From Variovorax saccharolyticus (GTDB taxonomy: Bacteria; Pseudomonadota; Gammaproteobacteria; Burkholderiales; Burkholderiaceae_C): a stretch of 64,000 nt of DNA. Below the pieces are notes generated by a model. The model had not been told where the DNA came from. It ran no database searches and worked only from the letters and a program-made list of their open reading frames with translations. This document shows, piece after piece, positions 16,989 through 25,094 of this stretch. The position numbers and the translations under genes are program-made. Every line of letters begins with the position of its first letter. The first letter of the stretch is position 1. The stretch lies in assembly GCF_030316765.1 (NCBI RefSeq), contig NZ_JASZYT010000010.1, forward strand, positions 1-64,000. The letters run 5' to 3'.

Positions 16989-17468
16989 TCAGTCCTGGAC
17001 CCAGGGCAGCTTGTGAAAGCGCCAGCCGTCGGCCGAGCCGCGGTGCTGGTCGGCATCGATCTCGCCCTCGAATCCCTCCAGCACGTTGAAGACATGTGTG
17101 AAGCCCGCCTTGGCCGCCGCCTCGGCCGCCAGCGCCGAGCGCTTGCCGCTGCGGCACAGCAGCAGCACCACGGCGTCCTTGCCGCCGTCCTTGGCCAGCT
17201 TGGCCTCCAGCTCGCGCACGAAGCGCGGGTTGCGCGTCAGCGCGGTGCCGGTGGCCCATGGCACATGCAGGCTCTCGGGCACGTGGCCGACGAACTTGCG
17301 TTCCTCGCCCGAACGCACGTCGACCAGCACCGCTTCGCGCCGCTGGACCAGCTGCCATGCGACCGGCGGCGCGACGCCGCCGGCATAGGCCAGGTTGTGT
17401 TGCTCGGCTGCGGCCTGGGCTTGCTCCAGCGCGGCCGGAAGTGCGAGGGTCTCGACGTCCGATGACAT
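16989..17468 (-). CDS. Single-domain rhodanese sulfurtransferase of the encapsulin operon
   Basis: A 159-residue cytoplasmic rhodanese. It has the domain start VDVRSGEERKFVGHVPESLHVPW and the active-site loop LLCRSGKRS with catalytic Cys105. Such enzymes carry sulfane sulfur as a persulfide, so it could pass sulfur to or from the desulfurase at 12779. It is the first gene of the operon rhodanese, acetyltransferase, XRE, shell, desulfurase. The start at 17468 lies 118 bases from the preceding gene's end, so a promoter should be in that gap. Confidence 0.9.
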   Translation of the reverse strand: MSSDVETLALPAALEQAQAAAEQHNLAYAGGVAPPVAWQLVQRREAVLVDVRSGEERKFVGHVPESLHVPWATGTALTRNPRFVRELEAKLAKDGGKDAVVLLLCRSGKRSALAAEAAAKAGFTHVFNVLEGFEGEIDADQHRGSADGWRFHKLPWVQD

Positions 17469-17586
17469 GAAAGGATGCTCCGTTGTAGGGTGGTTGCTTG
17501 GCTCGCCGTGATGGCGATAGCCCACTTTAGGCGTCGTCACAGCCAGCACAAACTACTGAAAAGTCAATTCTTAACAACCATCTCAT
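17469..17586 (-). promoter_or_regulatory. Probable promoter region of the encapsulin operon
   Basis: This AT-richer 118-base gap is the only plausible promoter region for the five-gene operon, since the upstream same-strand gene ends at 17587. Read on the minus strand it contains TTTGTG, 17 bases, then TAAAGT, an acceptable sigma-70-like pair 50-60 bases before the start, within CGACGCCTAAAGT (17524-17536) which recurs upstream of tauD. A TTGACT lies further upstream. No regulator site is proven. Confidence 0.4.
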
Positions 17587-18942
17587 CTATGGGCCCGTGG
17601 CCCGATGCCGTGCACCAGGATGGACGGGCCGCGCCAGTCCCAGGTGCTCGCGAAGCGTGCGGCCCTCGTAGGCCGTGCGGAACAGGCCGCGCCGCTGCAG
17701 CTCGGGAATCACCAGCTCGGCAAAGTCCTTGAGGCCATGCGGCAAGGTCGGCGCCAGCACGTTGAAGCCGTCGGCCGCGCCGGTGCTGAACCAGTGCTCG
17801 AGCTGGTCGGCGATCGATTCGGCGGTGCCGACCAGGGTCCAGTGGCCCCGTGCACCGGCCACCTTCTCGTAGAGCTGGCGGATCGACAGGTTCTCGCGCC
17901 GGGCCATTCCCTCGAACAGTTCCTGCCGGCTCTTCCAGCCTTCCGTGACCGGAAGGTCCTGCGGAAAGGGCCCGTCGATGTCGTAGCCCCTCAGGTCGAC
18001 ATTGCCGAGGAAGGTCGACAGCAGGCCGATGCCCAGCACCGGATCGATCAGGCCCTGCAGCTGCTCGAACTTCTCCTGGGCCTCCTGCTGGCTGCGGCCG
18101 ACGAAGGGCGAGATGCCGGGCAGGATCTTGAGCTGGTCGGCGTTGCGGCCGTGCGCGGGGAGCCGGCCCTTGAGGCCGCCGTAGAACGCCCTCGCCGCCT
18201 CGGCGCTCTGCTGCGCCGTGAACACCACCTCGGCCGTGGCAGCGGCCAGGTCCTGGCCATCGCCCGAAGAACCCGCCTGCACCAGCACCGGATAGCCCTG
18301 CGGCGATCGCGGCGTCTGCAGCGCGCCATGCACCTTGTAGTGCTCGCCCTGGTGCGCCACGCGGTGCAGCCTGGCCGGGTCGAAGAAGCGGTTGGCCTCC
18401 TTGTCGTGGATGAAGGCATCGTCCTCCCAGCTGTCCCACAGGCCCTTGACGACCTTCACGTACTCGTGGGCGCGGGCATAGCGGTGCGCATGCGCGAGCT
18501 GCTGGTCGAGGCCGAAGCTGCGGGCCTCGAAGTCGCTGCCCGATGTCACGAGGTTCCAGCCGCTGCGGCCCTGGCTGACCTGGTCGAGCGCCGCGTACTT
18601 GCGCGCCAGGTGATAGGGCGGCAGGTAGGTCGACGAGACCGTGGCCACCAGCCCGATGTGCGTGGTCGACTGCGACAGCGCCGCCAGCGTGATGAGCGGA
18701 TCGAGCGGATACCACAGCGCATTCTTCGCCACCACCTCGTCGGGCGGGCCCGGCATGCCCACGTTGTCGGCAAAGAATATGGCGTCGAACTTCGCGTCCT
18801 CCGCGATGCGCGTCCAGGCCTTCAGCGACTCGATGCTGCTGGCCGCGCCGGGGTCGACGTCCGGGTGGCGCCAGGCCGCCAGGTGATGGCCGACGCCGAA
18901 GAAGAAGGCACCGAGGTGCATCTGCCTGCGCGGATTGCTCAT
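17587..18942 (-). CDS. LLM-class FMNH2-dependent monooxygenase
   Basis: A 451-residue paralogue of the genes at 250 and 27868. It shows MHLGAFFFGVGHHLAAWRHP at the start, FFADNVGM, GRSGWNLVTS, LWDSWEDDAFIHDKE, VLVQAGSSGDGQ and the C-terminal EGRTLREHLGLARP. It belongs to the NtaA/SnaA/DszA group and requires reduced FMN from a separate reductase. The ATG at 18942 overlaps the stop of the CmcJ-like gene by 4 bases. It is the last gene of the long operon that runs down from 25-27 kb, and so probably acts on the compound imported by that ABC transporter. Confidence 0.9.
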   Translation of the reverse strand: MSNPRRQMHLGAFFFGVGHHLAAWRHPDVDPGAASSIESLKAWTRIAEDAKFDAIFFADNVGMPGPPDEVVAKNALWYPLDPLITLAALSQSTTHIGLVATVSSTYLPPYHLARKYAALDQVSQGRSGWNLVTSGSDFEARSFGLDQQLAHAHRYARAHEYVKVVKGLWDSWEDDAFIHDKEANRFFDPARLHRVAHQGEHYKVHGALQTPRSPQGYPVLVQAGSSGDGQDLAAATAEVVFTAQQSAEAARAFYGGLKGRLPAHGRNADQLKILPGISPFVGRSQQEAQEKFEQLQGLIDPVLGIGLLSTFLGNVDLRGYDIDGPFPQDLPVTEGWKSRQELFEGMARRENLSIRQLYEKVAGARGHWTLVGTAESIADQLEHWFSTGAADGFNVLAPTLPHGLKDFAELVIPELQRRGLFRTAYEGRTLREHLGLARPVHPGARHRATGP

Positions 18943-19802
18943 GCGGCCTCCGGGGCCCAGAACACCAGCGCCCGCAGCTCGATGCTGCGGCGCGGCGCCG
19001 CGTCGGCGGGCGTGTCGGGAAGGTCGAAGGCGGTGTGCGCCGTCAGCCGCGCGGTCCCGTCCTCGCGCGAGTCGTAGATCTTCAGCAGCAGCGCCTCGTC
19101 GCTGCGCAGCCGCGGAAACCAGTACCAGCGGTGATCGGGGTTGTGCAGGAACGAATAGGTCTCGCCGACCTTGTCGGGATAGACCAGGTCGCTGGGCACC
19201 AGGTCCGAGGGCGCGATCGAGCGCGCATCGCAGAGCGCCAGCGGCAGCCGCTCCACGGTCGCCAGCGGACGCCACAGGTTGATGATCGCGAAGCGGTGCT
19301 GCAGGCGTTCGGCCGCCTCGTCGGCCGGCAGATGGTCGCGCACGCGGCGCGGGCCCGAGACAAGGGTCTGGTCGTTGTGCACCCGCTGCACGGGTTCGCG
19401 CAGGCTCCGCGTGGCGCGCGAGCCGTTGGCGCTGTCGCGCAGCGTGTGATCGAAGACGACCACCTTCTCGGCACCGGTCTCGGCCCGCAGCAGTTCGGCC
19501 GACTCCGCGTAGTACTGGTCGCGGATGAGCGCATCGTCGCTGAAATCAGCGACGCTGCTGCGGTGCGCGAGCGGGGAGAAGCCGCTGCGATCGAGCGACA
19601 GTTCGCCCAGCGCTGCCAGCGCCCGGCCGTCCTGGATCGTCACCCGTTGCGGCCGTATGTCGCCGGTGCTCCAGGGCACGCCCGCGGGCGGCTCGAAGGT
19701 GTAGCTGACCGGGCGGGCAACGCCCGGCGCCAGGTAGTTGAGCTCGGCCTTCACGGCCGGGATCGTCGCGGCGCCGGGCCACGGGTTCAGGACGGCACTC
19801 AT
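18939..19802 (-). CDS. CmcJ/NvfI-family Fe/2-oxoglutarate-like oxygenase
   Basis: A 287-residue protein with the layout of the CmcJ/NvfI (GA4-desaturase-like) family: LNYLAPG near the start, VVVFDHTLRDS, a VHNDQT segment supplying an H-x-D pair, FAIINLWRPL, KVGETYSFLHNPDHRWYWFP, then a late LTAHTAFDLPD with the distal His and an RSIELRALVFW ending. Relatives hydroxylate or rearrange small molecules in fungal and actinobacterial pathways. Here it sits between a sulfonate-type receptor and a flavin monooxygenase with 28- and -4-base spacing, so a role in opening the imported sulfur compound is likely. The chemistry is not known. Confidence 0.75.
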   Translation of the reverse strand: MSAVLNPWPGAATIPAVKAELNYLAPGVARPVSYTFEPPAGVPWSTGDIRPQRVTIQDGRALAALGELSLDRSGFSPLAHRSSVADFSDDALIRDQYYAESAELLRAETGAEKVVVFDHTLRDSANGSRATRSLREPVQRVHNDQTLVSGPRRVRDHLPADEAAERLQHRFAIINLWRPLATVERLPLALCDARSIAPSDLVPSDLVYPDKVGETYSFLHNPDHRWYWFPRLRSDEALLLKIYDSREDGTARLTAHTAFDLPDTPADAAPRRSIELRALVFWAPEAA

Positions 19803-19830
19803 GGCTGCTCCCGGCCAGCGGTCCGGCCGC

Positions 19831-20928
19831 TCATCGCGCCGCCACCAGGCCGGCGGCATTGGTGGGTGCCCAGTAGCCCTCGAGCTTGAGCTCCTTCAGC
19901 GCGCGGTTCAGGAAGGAGGGATCGACCCAGGCCTGCGCATCGAAGGTCTGGCGGATGATGCCGACCTTCTTCGCGCCGTCGATCACGTCGGCGTAGTGCG
20001 ACACGAAGCCGTTGTCGAGCAGCGGCGAGTAGCGGTCCTTGAGGATCGTCCCTTCGAAATCGGTGGCGAACAGCGCCACCGGCAGGCCGCTGATGTCATG
20101 GAAGCGGGCGAACAGTTCATTGCGCTTGCCCTCGTCGAGCGAGGCCGCATGCGCCTGCCGGACCAGCACCTTGACCAGCCGCGTGAGCGCCTCCGGGTAC
20201 CTGGTCGCGAAATCGTCGGTCGCGATCGTGCCCGAGTTGATGCCGTAGATCGGCCCCTTGCCGCGGGTGCTGACCGGGATGTCGGCCGTCCCCGCGAGCT
20301 TCAGCAGCTGCAGGTCGGAGCCGCCGAAGGTGGCATCGATGTCCTTGCTCACGAGCGCCGCCTTGGAGGTCGGCCAGTCGAGATTGGTGAAGCGCACGTC
20401 CTTCTCGGTCAGGCCCTGGTCTTCGAGCAGCCGGTTGAACGAGAGCTGGTAGGCCGTCCCGCGCAGCACCGCCACCCGCTTGCCCTTCAAGTCCTTGAAG
20501 CTCTGGATGTTCGAGCCCAGCGCGGTCGCGAGATAGCTGTTGCTGCCGCGGCCGCCGGCATGCACCACCCGGGTCTTGAGGCCACTGGCGCGGCCGATGA
20601 CGCCCGCCAGGTCGCCGAGGAAGACGACGTCGAGCTGGCCGGTGGCGAGCGCCTCGTTGATGGCCGGGCCGGCGCCCTTGAAGAACTTCCATTCGACCTT
20701 GACGCCGTCCTTCTCGAACTCGGCCTCGATCGCCTTGCTCGCGTAGGCCAGCGACACCGGCCCGGCACCGGCGAACGACTTGCCGGCACTGCCCTGTTCG
20801 GGCGCCGCCAGGCGGATCACCCGTGGCAGGTCGGCGGCATGCGCGGCGGCCGCTCCTCCCAGGGTGGCGAGGGCGACGGCGAAAGCCACGAACGGCCGGC
20901 GGCCGACTGAAGCGAGAGAGAAGCTCAT
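19831..20928 (-). CDS. SsuA-family substrate-binding protein
   Basis: A 365-residue exported receptor, longer than usual SsuA (about 320), with signal ending ...AAAAHA. Recognisable segments are WKFFKGAGPAINEALATGQL, DVVFLGDLAG, FKDLKGKRVAVLRGTAYQL and IDATFGGSDLQLLKL. It follows the ATPase gene by 37 bases. With the two receptors at 25095 and 26099 it makes three binding proteins for a single ABC core in this operon. Ligand unknown. Confidence 0.88.
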   Translation of the reverse strand: MSFSLASVGRRPFVAFAVALATLGGAAAAHAADLPRVIRLAAPEQGSAGKSFAGAGPVSLAYASKAIEAEFEKDGVKVEWKFFKGAGPAINEALATGQLDVVFLGDLAGVIGRASGLKTRVVHAGGRGSNSYLATALGSNIQSFKDLKGKRVAVLRGTAYQLSFNRLLEDQGLTEKDVRFTNLDWPTSKAALVSKDIDATFGGSDLQLLKLAGTADIPVSTRGKGPIYGINSGTIATDDFATRYPEALTRLVKVLVRQAHAASLDEGKRNELFARFHDISGLPVALFATDFEGTILKDRYSPLLDNGFVSHYADVIDGAKKVGIIRQTFDAQAWVDPSFLNRALKELKLEGYWAPTNAAGLVAAR

Positions 20929-20965
20929 GGGAGGGTCCTGGGTTCGAAGAAACGGAAGGGATGGG

Positions 20966-21775
20966 TCAGAGCGCGCCCGCCAGCGCGTCGTGCTCCGCCA
21001 GGGAGACGGCTGCCCCGGACGAGGCGCCGAACTCCGCCAGAACGGCTTCCTTGAGCTCGGCGAAGTCCGGCGACGTGCGGTTGCGCGGATGCGGCAGCGG
21101 CACCGGCACCACGCGGCGGACCCGGCCCGGCCGCGGCTCCATGACCACCACCTTGTCGCCGAGGAACACCGCCTCCTCGACGTCGTGCGTGACCAGTACC
21201 GTCGTGATGCCCTCGGCCTGCCAGATGCGCTGCAGTTCCTGCTGCAGCTGCGAGCGCGTGATCGCGTCGAGCGCGCCGAAGGGTTCGTCGAGCAGCAGGA
21301 TCTCCGGCCGGTTCACGAGCGCACGGGCGATCGCCACGCGCTGTGCCATGCCGCCCGACAGCTGGTGCGGCCATGCGTTCTCGAAGCCCTTCAGGCCGAC
21401 CAGCGCGATGTGGTCGCGCACGGCGAAGCGCTTCTGCCCTTCGGTCAGCGGCGCGTTGAGGAGCCCGAGCGCGATGTTGTCCTCGACCGTGAGCCAGGGA
21501 AACAGCCGGTGCTCCTGGAACACGATGCCCCGGTCCAGGCTGGTGCCGACGATGCGCCGGCCGTCGAGCAGCAGCTCGCCCTGGTAGTCCTCTTCGAGCC
21601 CCACCAGCAGGCGCAGCAAGGTCGACTTGCCGCAGCCGCTGGTGCCCACGATGCTGACGAACTCGCCCGGCTCGATCCGCAGGGAGATGTCGTCGAGCAC
21701 CTGCAGCGGCGCGCCGTCGACGTCGTATTGCTTGCTCAGGTGCCGGATGTCGAGCGTGCCTGCGTTGTTCGCCAT
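20966..21775 (-). CDS. ABC transporter ATP-binding protein, SsuB type
   Basis: A 269-residue ATPase. Walker A is GTSGCGKST, the Q-loop FQEHRLFPWLTV, signature LSGGMAQR, Walker B ILLLDEPFGALD, and the switch His is in VTHDVEEA. Residue order and the PRPGRV segment after the switch are typical of the sulfonate/nitrate importers. It is 28 bases after the permease at 21804 and would energise both permeases of the operon. Confidence 0.93.
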   Translation of the reverse strand: MANNAGTLDIRHLSKQYDVDGAPLQVLDDISLRIEPGEFVSIVGTSGCGKSTLLRLLVGLEEDYQGELLLDGRRIVGTSLDRGIVFQEHRLFPWLTVEDNIALGLLNAPLTEGQKRFAVRDHIALVGLKGFENAWPHQLSGGMAQRVAIARALVNRPEILLLDEPFGALDAITRSQLQQELQRIWQAEGITTVLVTHDVEEAVFLGDKVVVMEPRPGRVRRVVPVPLPHPRNRTSPDFAELKEAVLAEFGASSGAAVSLAEHDALAGAL

Positions 21776-21803
21776 GATGATGGGATCTCTCTCGGGTTGC
21801 CGT

Positions 21804-22616
21804 TCAGAACTGCGCCACCGACCGGCCGCGCCATGCCAGCAGGCGCTGCTCGACCCGCGTCGCGATCCAGTTGAGCGTGAAGCCGACCAGGCCGACCACG
21901 ATCACGCCGAAGATCACCAGGTCCATCTCGAAGTGTTCGCGGCCGTCGATCATGGTGTTGCCGATGCCGACGCCGGCCACCAGCAGGTACTCCGCTCCGA
22001 GCGTCGCCAGCCAGGCGTAGATGAGCGCCAGGTGGATGCCCGCGAAGATCGACGGCGAGGCGCTCGGCAGCACCACCCGCGTCAGCATCTGGCGGCGATC
22101 GAAGCGCAGCACGCGCGCCACCTCGATGAACTCGCGCGGCACGCTGCGGATGCCTTCGAAGGTGTTCAGCACCACCGGAAAGAAGGCCGCGAGCGACAGG
22201 AAAGCCACCTTGGCCGCATCGCCCAGGCCGAACCAGACGGAGATCAGCGGGATCCAGGCAAACAGCGAGATCTGCTTGAGCGTGTGAAAGCTCGGCCCCA
22301 CCGCGCGTTCGAACAGCCGCGAGAAACCCAGAGCGGCGCCGAAGACCAGCCCGCCGGTCGCGCCGATCGCGAATCCCGCCAGGTTGCGCCACAGGCTGGC
22401 GCCCAACGCCGCCTTCAGCTCGCCGCTGGCGGTGTAGCGCAGCGCACGCTCCCACACTGCAGCGGGCGAAACCAGCAGCGCCGAGCTGCTCCAGCCGAAA
22501 TGGAAGGCCGTCCACCAAAGGACCAGCAGGCCGGCCGGGATGACCCAGCCGCGCAGCGCCTTCGGCACCGGATGGCGGGCCGGCCGCTGCGCGCTCAGTG
22601 TCTGCCCTCGAGCCAT
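21804..22616 (-). CDS. ABC transporter permease, SsuC type (second of a pair)
   Basis: A 270-residue permease with about six transmembrane segments. The coupling-helix region reads RVLRFDRRQMLTRVVLPSASPSIFAG. The ATG at 22616 lies 3 bases after the upstream permease stop; a GTG at 22619 is an alternative. It is paralogous to the gene at 22620: both contain VARVLRF and the ARVEQRL/ALIETRL ending. Two different permeases in one operon suggest a heterodimeric channel, unusual for Ssu systems, which are normally homodimeric. Confidence 0.9.
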   Translation of the reverse strand: MARGQTLSAQRPARHPVPKALRGWVIPAGLLVLWWTAFHFGWSSSALLVSPAAVWERALRYTASGELKAALGASLWRNLAGFAIGATGGLVFGAALGFSRLFERAVGPSFHTLKQISLFAWIPLISVWFGLGDAAKVAFLSLAAFFPVVLNTFEGIRSVPREFIEVARVLRFDRRQMLTRVVLPSASPSIFAGIHLALIYAWLATLGAEYLLVAGVGIGNTMIDGREHFEMDLVIFGVIVVGLVGFTLNWIATRVEQRLLAWRGRSVAQF

Positions 22617-22619
22617 CAC

Positions 22620-23459
22620 TCAGAATCCGGCCCGGCGCCAGCGCGTGAGCCGGGTCTCGATCAGCGCCAGCGCCCGGTCGAGCGCGAAGCCCACGGTACC
22701 GACCACCACCACCGCGGCCAGCACGACGTCGAGCTGGAACAGCTGCCGGCCATAGACGATCAGGAAGCCGATGCCCTCGCTGGAGGCCAGCAGCTCGACC
22801 ACCACCAGGGCCAGCCAGGCATGGGTGAAGCCGTAGCGAACGCCGTTCCAGATCGGCGCGAAGGCGGACGGGAAGACCACCTTGGTCAGGAGCTGCCAGC
22901 GCGTGAACCGCAGTACGCGGGCGACCTCGATGTAGCGGGTCGGCACGCCCTCGATGCCTTTCAGGGTGTTGAGCGCCACCGGCACCAGCGCCGCCTTCGC
23001 GATCAGGATCACCTTGAGCGCCTCGTCGATGCCGACCAGCAGCATCAGGAGCGGCAGCCAGCCCAGCACCGGGATCTGGCTGAAGGCCTTGAAGAGCGGA
23101 TAGACGTAGTCCTTGAAGGTCGGCCACAGGCCCATCGCGACACCGAGCGCGCCGCCGGCGACCAGGCCGACCGCGAAGCCGGCGAAGACGCGCGTGAGGC
23201 TGACCCGCAGATGACCCCAGATCTCTCCGGTGTCGAAGAGGTCGAGCAGCGTGCTCCAGACGGCAGCCGGCGACGGCAGCACCTGCGGTGCGATCCACTC
23301 GAAGCGTGCGCCCAAGTACCACAGGAGCAGGACGGCCAGCGGAAAGGGCCAGCCGGCCAGGCGTGGCAGCAGCTGCCGGCTCCAGCGGCGCCAGGCGGGC
23401 TGTCCCGATCCGGCCGCGCGGGCCAGGACGACGGGAAGGCGGGCGGACGGCGTCGACAC
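22620..23459 (-). CDS. ABC transporter permease, SsuC type (first of a pair)
   Basis: A 279-residue inner-membrane protein with about six membrane segments and the loop IEVARVLRFTRWQLLTKVVFPSAFAPIW (coupling region). The C-terminus ALALIETRLTRWRRAGF is typical of the class. It follows the Mop gene by 45 bases and is itself nearly fused to the second permease. It probably pairs with that protein and the ATPase at 20966. Confidence 0.9.
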   Translation of the reverse strand: MSTPSARLPVVLARAAGSGQPAWRRWSRQLLPRLAGWPFPLAVLLLWYLGARFEWIAPQVLPSPAAVWSTLLDLFDTGEIWGHLRVSLTRVFAGFAVGLVAGGALGVAMGLWPTFKDYVYPLFKAFSQIPVLGWLPLLMLLVGIDEALKVILIAKAALVPVALNTLKGIEGVPTRYIEVARVLRFTRWQLLTKVVFPSAFAPIWNGVRYGFTHAWLALVVVELLASSEGIGFLIVYGRQLFQLDVVLAAVVVVGTVGFALDRALALIETRLTRWRRAGF

Positions 23460-23504
23460 GGGGGATCGGGGCAGCGGGAAATCGGGCGCGAAGCGGCGAT
23501 GGCC

Positions 23505-23726
23505 TCAGAGCTTGGCGATCGAGACCTCGGTCGACTTGACGAGGGCCACCACGTCCGAGCCGATCTTCAGCTCGAGTTCGTCGACCGAGCGCGTGGTGAT
23601 GACCGAGGTGACGATGCCGAACGGCGTCTCGACATCGACTTCGGAGACGACGTTGCCGCGGATGATCTCGCGGACCTTGCCGCGGAACTGGTTGCGGACA
23701 TTGATGGCGGTGATGGTGGGTGGCAT
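23505..23726 (-). CDS. Mop/TOBE-domain molybdate-binding protein
   Basis: A 73-residue small cytoplasmic protein consisting of one Mop (TOBE) domain: residues AINVRNQFRGKVREIIRG, the VVSEVDVETPFG strand, the TRSVDELEL helix and VVALVKSTEVSIAKL. Molbindins of this type bind molybdate or tungstate as hexamers. It is short and begins at the ATG at 23726, which has a weak AGGA upstream. Its place between MetY and the permeases is typical of sulfonate operons in Variovorax-like bacteria; perhaps it buffers oxyanions that enter through sulfur transporters. That role is inference. Confidence 0.88.
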   Translation of the reverse strand: MPPTITAINVRNQFRGKVREIIRGNVVSEVDVETPFGIVTSVITTRSVDELELKIGSDVVALVKSTEVSIAKL

Positions 23727-23776
23727 GGGGTCCTGCTTGAATCGGGATGGGAGATCGGGGTTGGACGGCAAGGGGG

Positions 23777-25060
23777 TCAGGCGGCCGCCAGGGCCTGGTC
23801 GAGATCGGCCAGCAGGTCGTCGATGTGCTCGATGCCGACCGACAGGCGGACCGTGTCCTCGGTCACGCCGGCGCGGGCCAGTTCCTCGGGCGAGAGCTGG
23901 CGGTGCGTGGTCGACGCCGGATGCGTCGCCAGCGAGCGCACGTCGCCGATGTTGACCAGCCGCGTGAAGAGCTGCAGCGCGTCGAGGAACCTCGCGCCGC
24001 CTTCGCGGCCGGCGCCGATGCCGAAGGTCAGCACGCCGCTGGCCTTGCCGCCGAGGTACTTGCGCGCCAGCGCGTGGTCGGGATGGTCCTCGAGCGCCGC
24101 GTAGTTGACCCACTTCACGGACTTGCTCTGCTTCAGGTGCTGCGCCACCGCCAGTGCGTTGCTGCTGATGCGGTCCATGCGCAGCGCCAACGTCTCGATC
24201 CCCTGCAGGATCAGGAAGGCATTGAAGGGCGAGATCGCCGCACCGGTGTTGCGCAGCGGCACGACGCGAGCGCGGCCGATGTAGGCCGCGGCACCGAGCG
24301 CCTCGGTGTAGACCACGCCGTGGTAGCTCACGTCGGGCTCGTTGAGCCGCTTGAAGCGCTCCTTGTGCTGGCCCCAAGGGAACTTGCCCGAGTCGACGAT
24401 GGCACCGCCGATGCTGGTGCCGTGGCCGCCCAGGTACTTGGTGAGCGAATGCACCACGATGTCGGCCCCGTGCTCGATCGGCCGGCTCAGGTAGGGCGAG
24501 GGCACGGTGTTGTCGACGATCAGCGGCACGCCGTTCCGGTGCGCGATCTCGGCGATGGCCGCGATGTCGGTGATGTTGCCGGCCGGGTTGCCGAGCGACT
24601 CGACGAAGATGGCCTTGGTCCTGCCGTCGATCAGCGGCTCGAAGCTCTTCGGGTCGCGGTGGTCGGCGAAGCGCGTCGTGATGCCGTACTGCGGCAGCGT
24701 GTGGGCGAACAGGTTGTAGGTGCCGCCGTAGAGCGCGGTGCTGCTGACGATGTTGTCCCCCGCCTCGGCGATGGTCTGGATCGCGTAGGTCACGGCCGCC
24801 TGGCCCGAGGCCAGCGCCAGCGCCGCGATGCCGCCCTCGAGCGCCGCGACGCGCTGCTCCAGCACGTCCTGGGTCGGGTTGTTGATGCGCGAGTAGATGT
24901 TGCCCGGCACCTTGAGGTCGAACAGGTCTGCGCCATGCTGCGCGCTGTCGAACGCATAGGCCACGGTCTGGTAGATCGGCGGCGCGACGGCGCGCGTGGT
25001 CGGCTCGGGCGAATAGCCGGCGTGCACCGAGAGGGTTTCGAATTTCCAGTTGCTCGACAT
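23777..25060 (-). CDS. O-acetylhomoserine sulfhydrylase (MetY-type PLP enzyme)
   Basis: A 427-residue Cys/Met-metabolism PLP enzyme. It makes homocysteine from O-acetylhomoserine and sulfide. Visible are YSRINNPTQDVLEQR, ALASGQAA, YGGTYNLFAHTLPQYGI, the PLP Lys208 in HSLTKYLGGHGTSIGG and the C-terminal RLSVGIEHIDDLLADL. The ATG at 25060 has a strong AGGAGG 5 bases upstream. It sits in the middle of the sulfonate operon, so sulfide made from the imported compound can be fixed at once into methionine. Confidence 0.92.
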   Translation of the reverse strand: MSSNWKFETLSVHAGYSPEPTTRAVAPPIYQTVAYAFDSAQHGADLFDLKVPGNIYSRINNPTQDVLEQRVAALEGGIAALALASGQAAVTYAIQTIAEAGDNIVSSTALYGGTYNLFAHTLPQYGITTRFADHRDPKSFEPLIDGRTKAIFVESLGNPAGNITDIAAIAEIAHRNGVPLIVDNTVPSPYLSRPIEHGADIVVHSLTKYLGGHGTSIGGAIVDSGKFPWGQHKERFKRLNEPDVSYHGVVYTEALGAAAYIGRARVVPLRNTGAAISPFNAFLILQGIETLALRMDRISSNALAVAQHLKQSKSVKWVNYAALEDHPDHALARKYLGGKASGVLTFGIGAGREGGARFLDALQLFTRLVNIGDVRSLATHPASTTHRQLSPEELARAGVTEDTVRLSVGIEHIDDLLADLDQALAAA

Positions 25061-25094
25061 CGGGCCTCCTCGGGCCTGCCTCATGGCGTTGGGT

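Noticed and set aside
21627..24104. 825-residue plus-strand frame across the ABC permeases
   Set aside because: Antisense to ATPase, two permeases, Mop and the MetY end; Arg/Gln/His-rich and without any domain.
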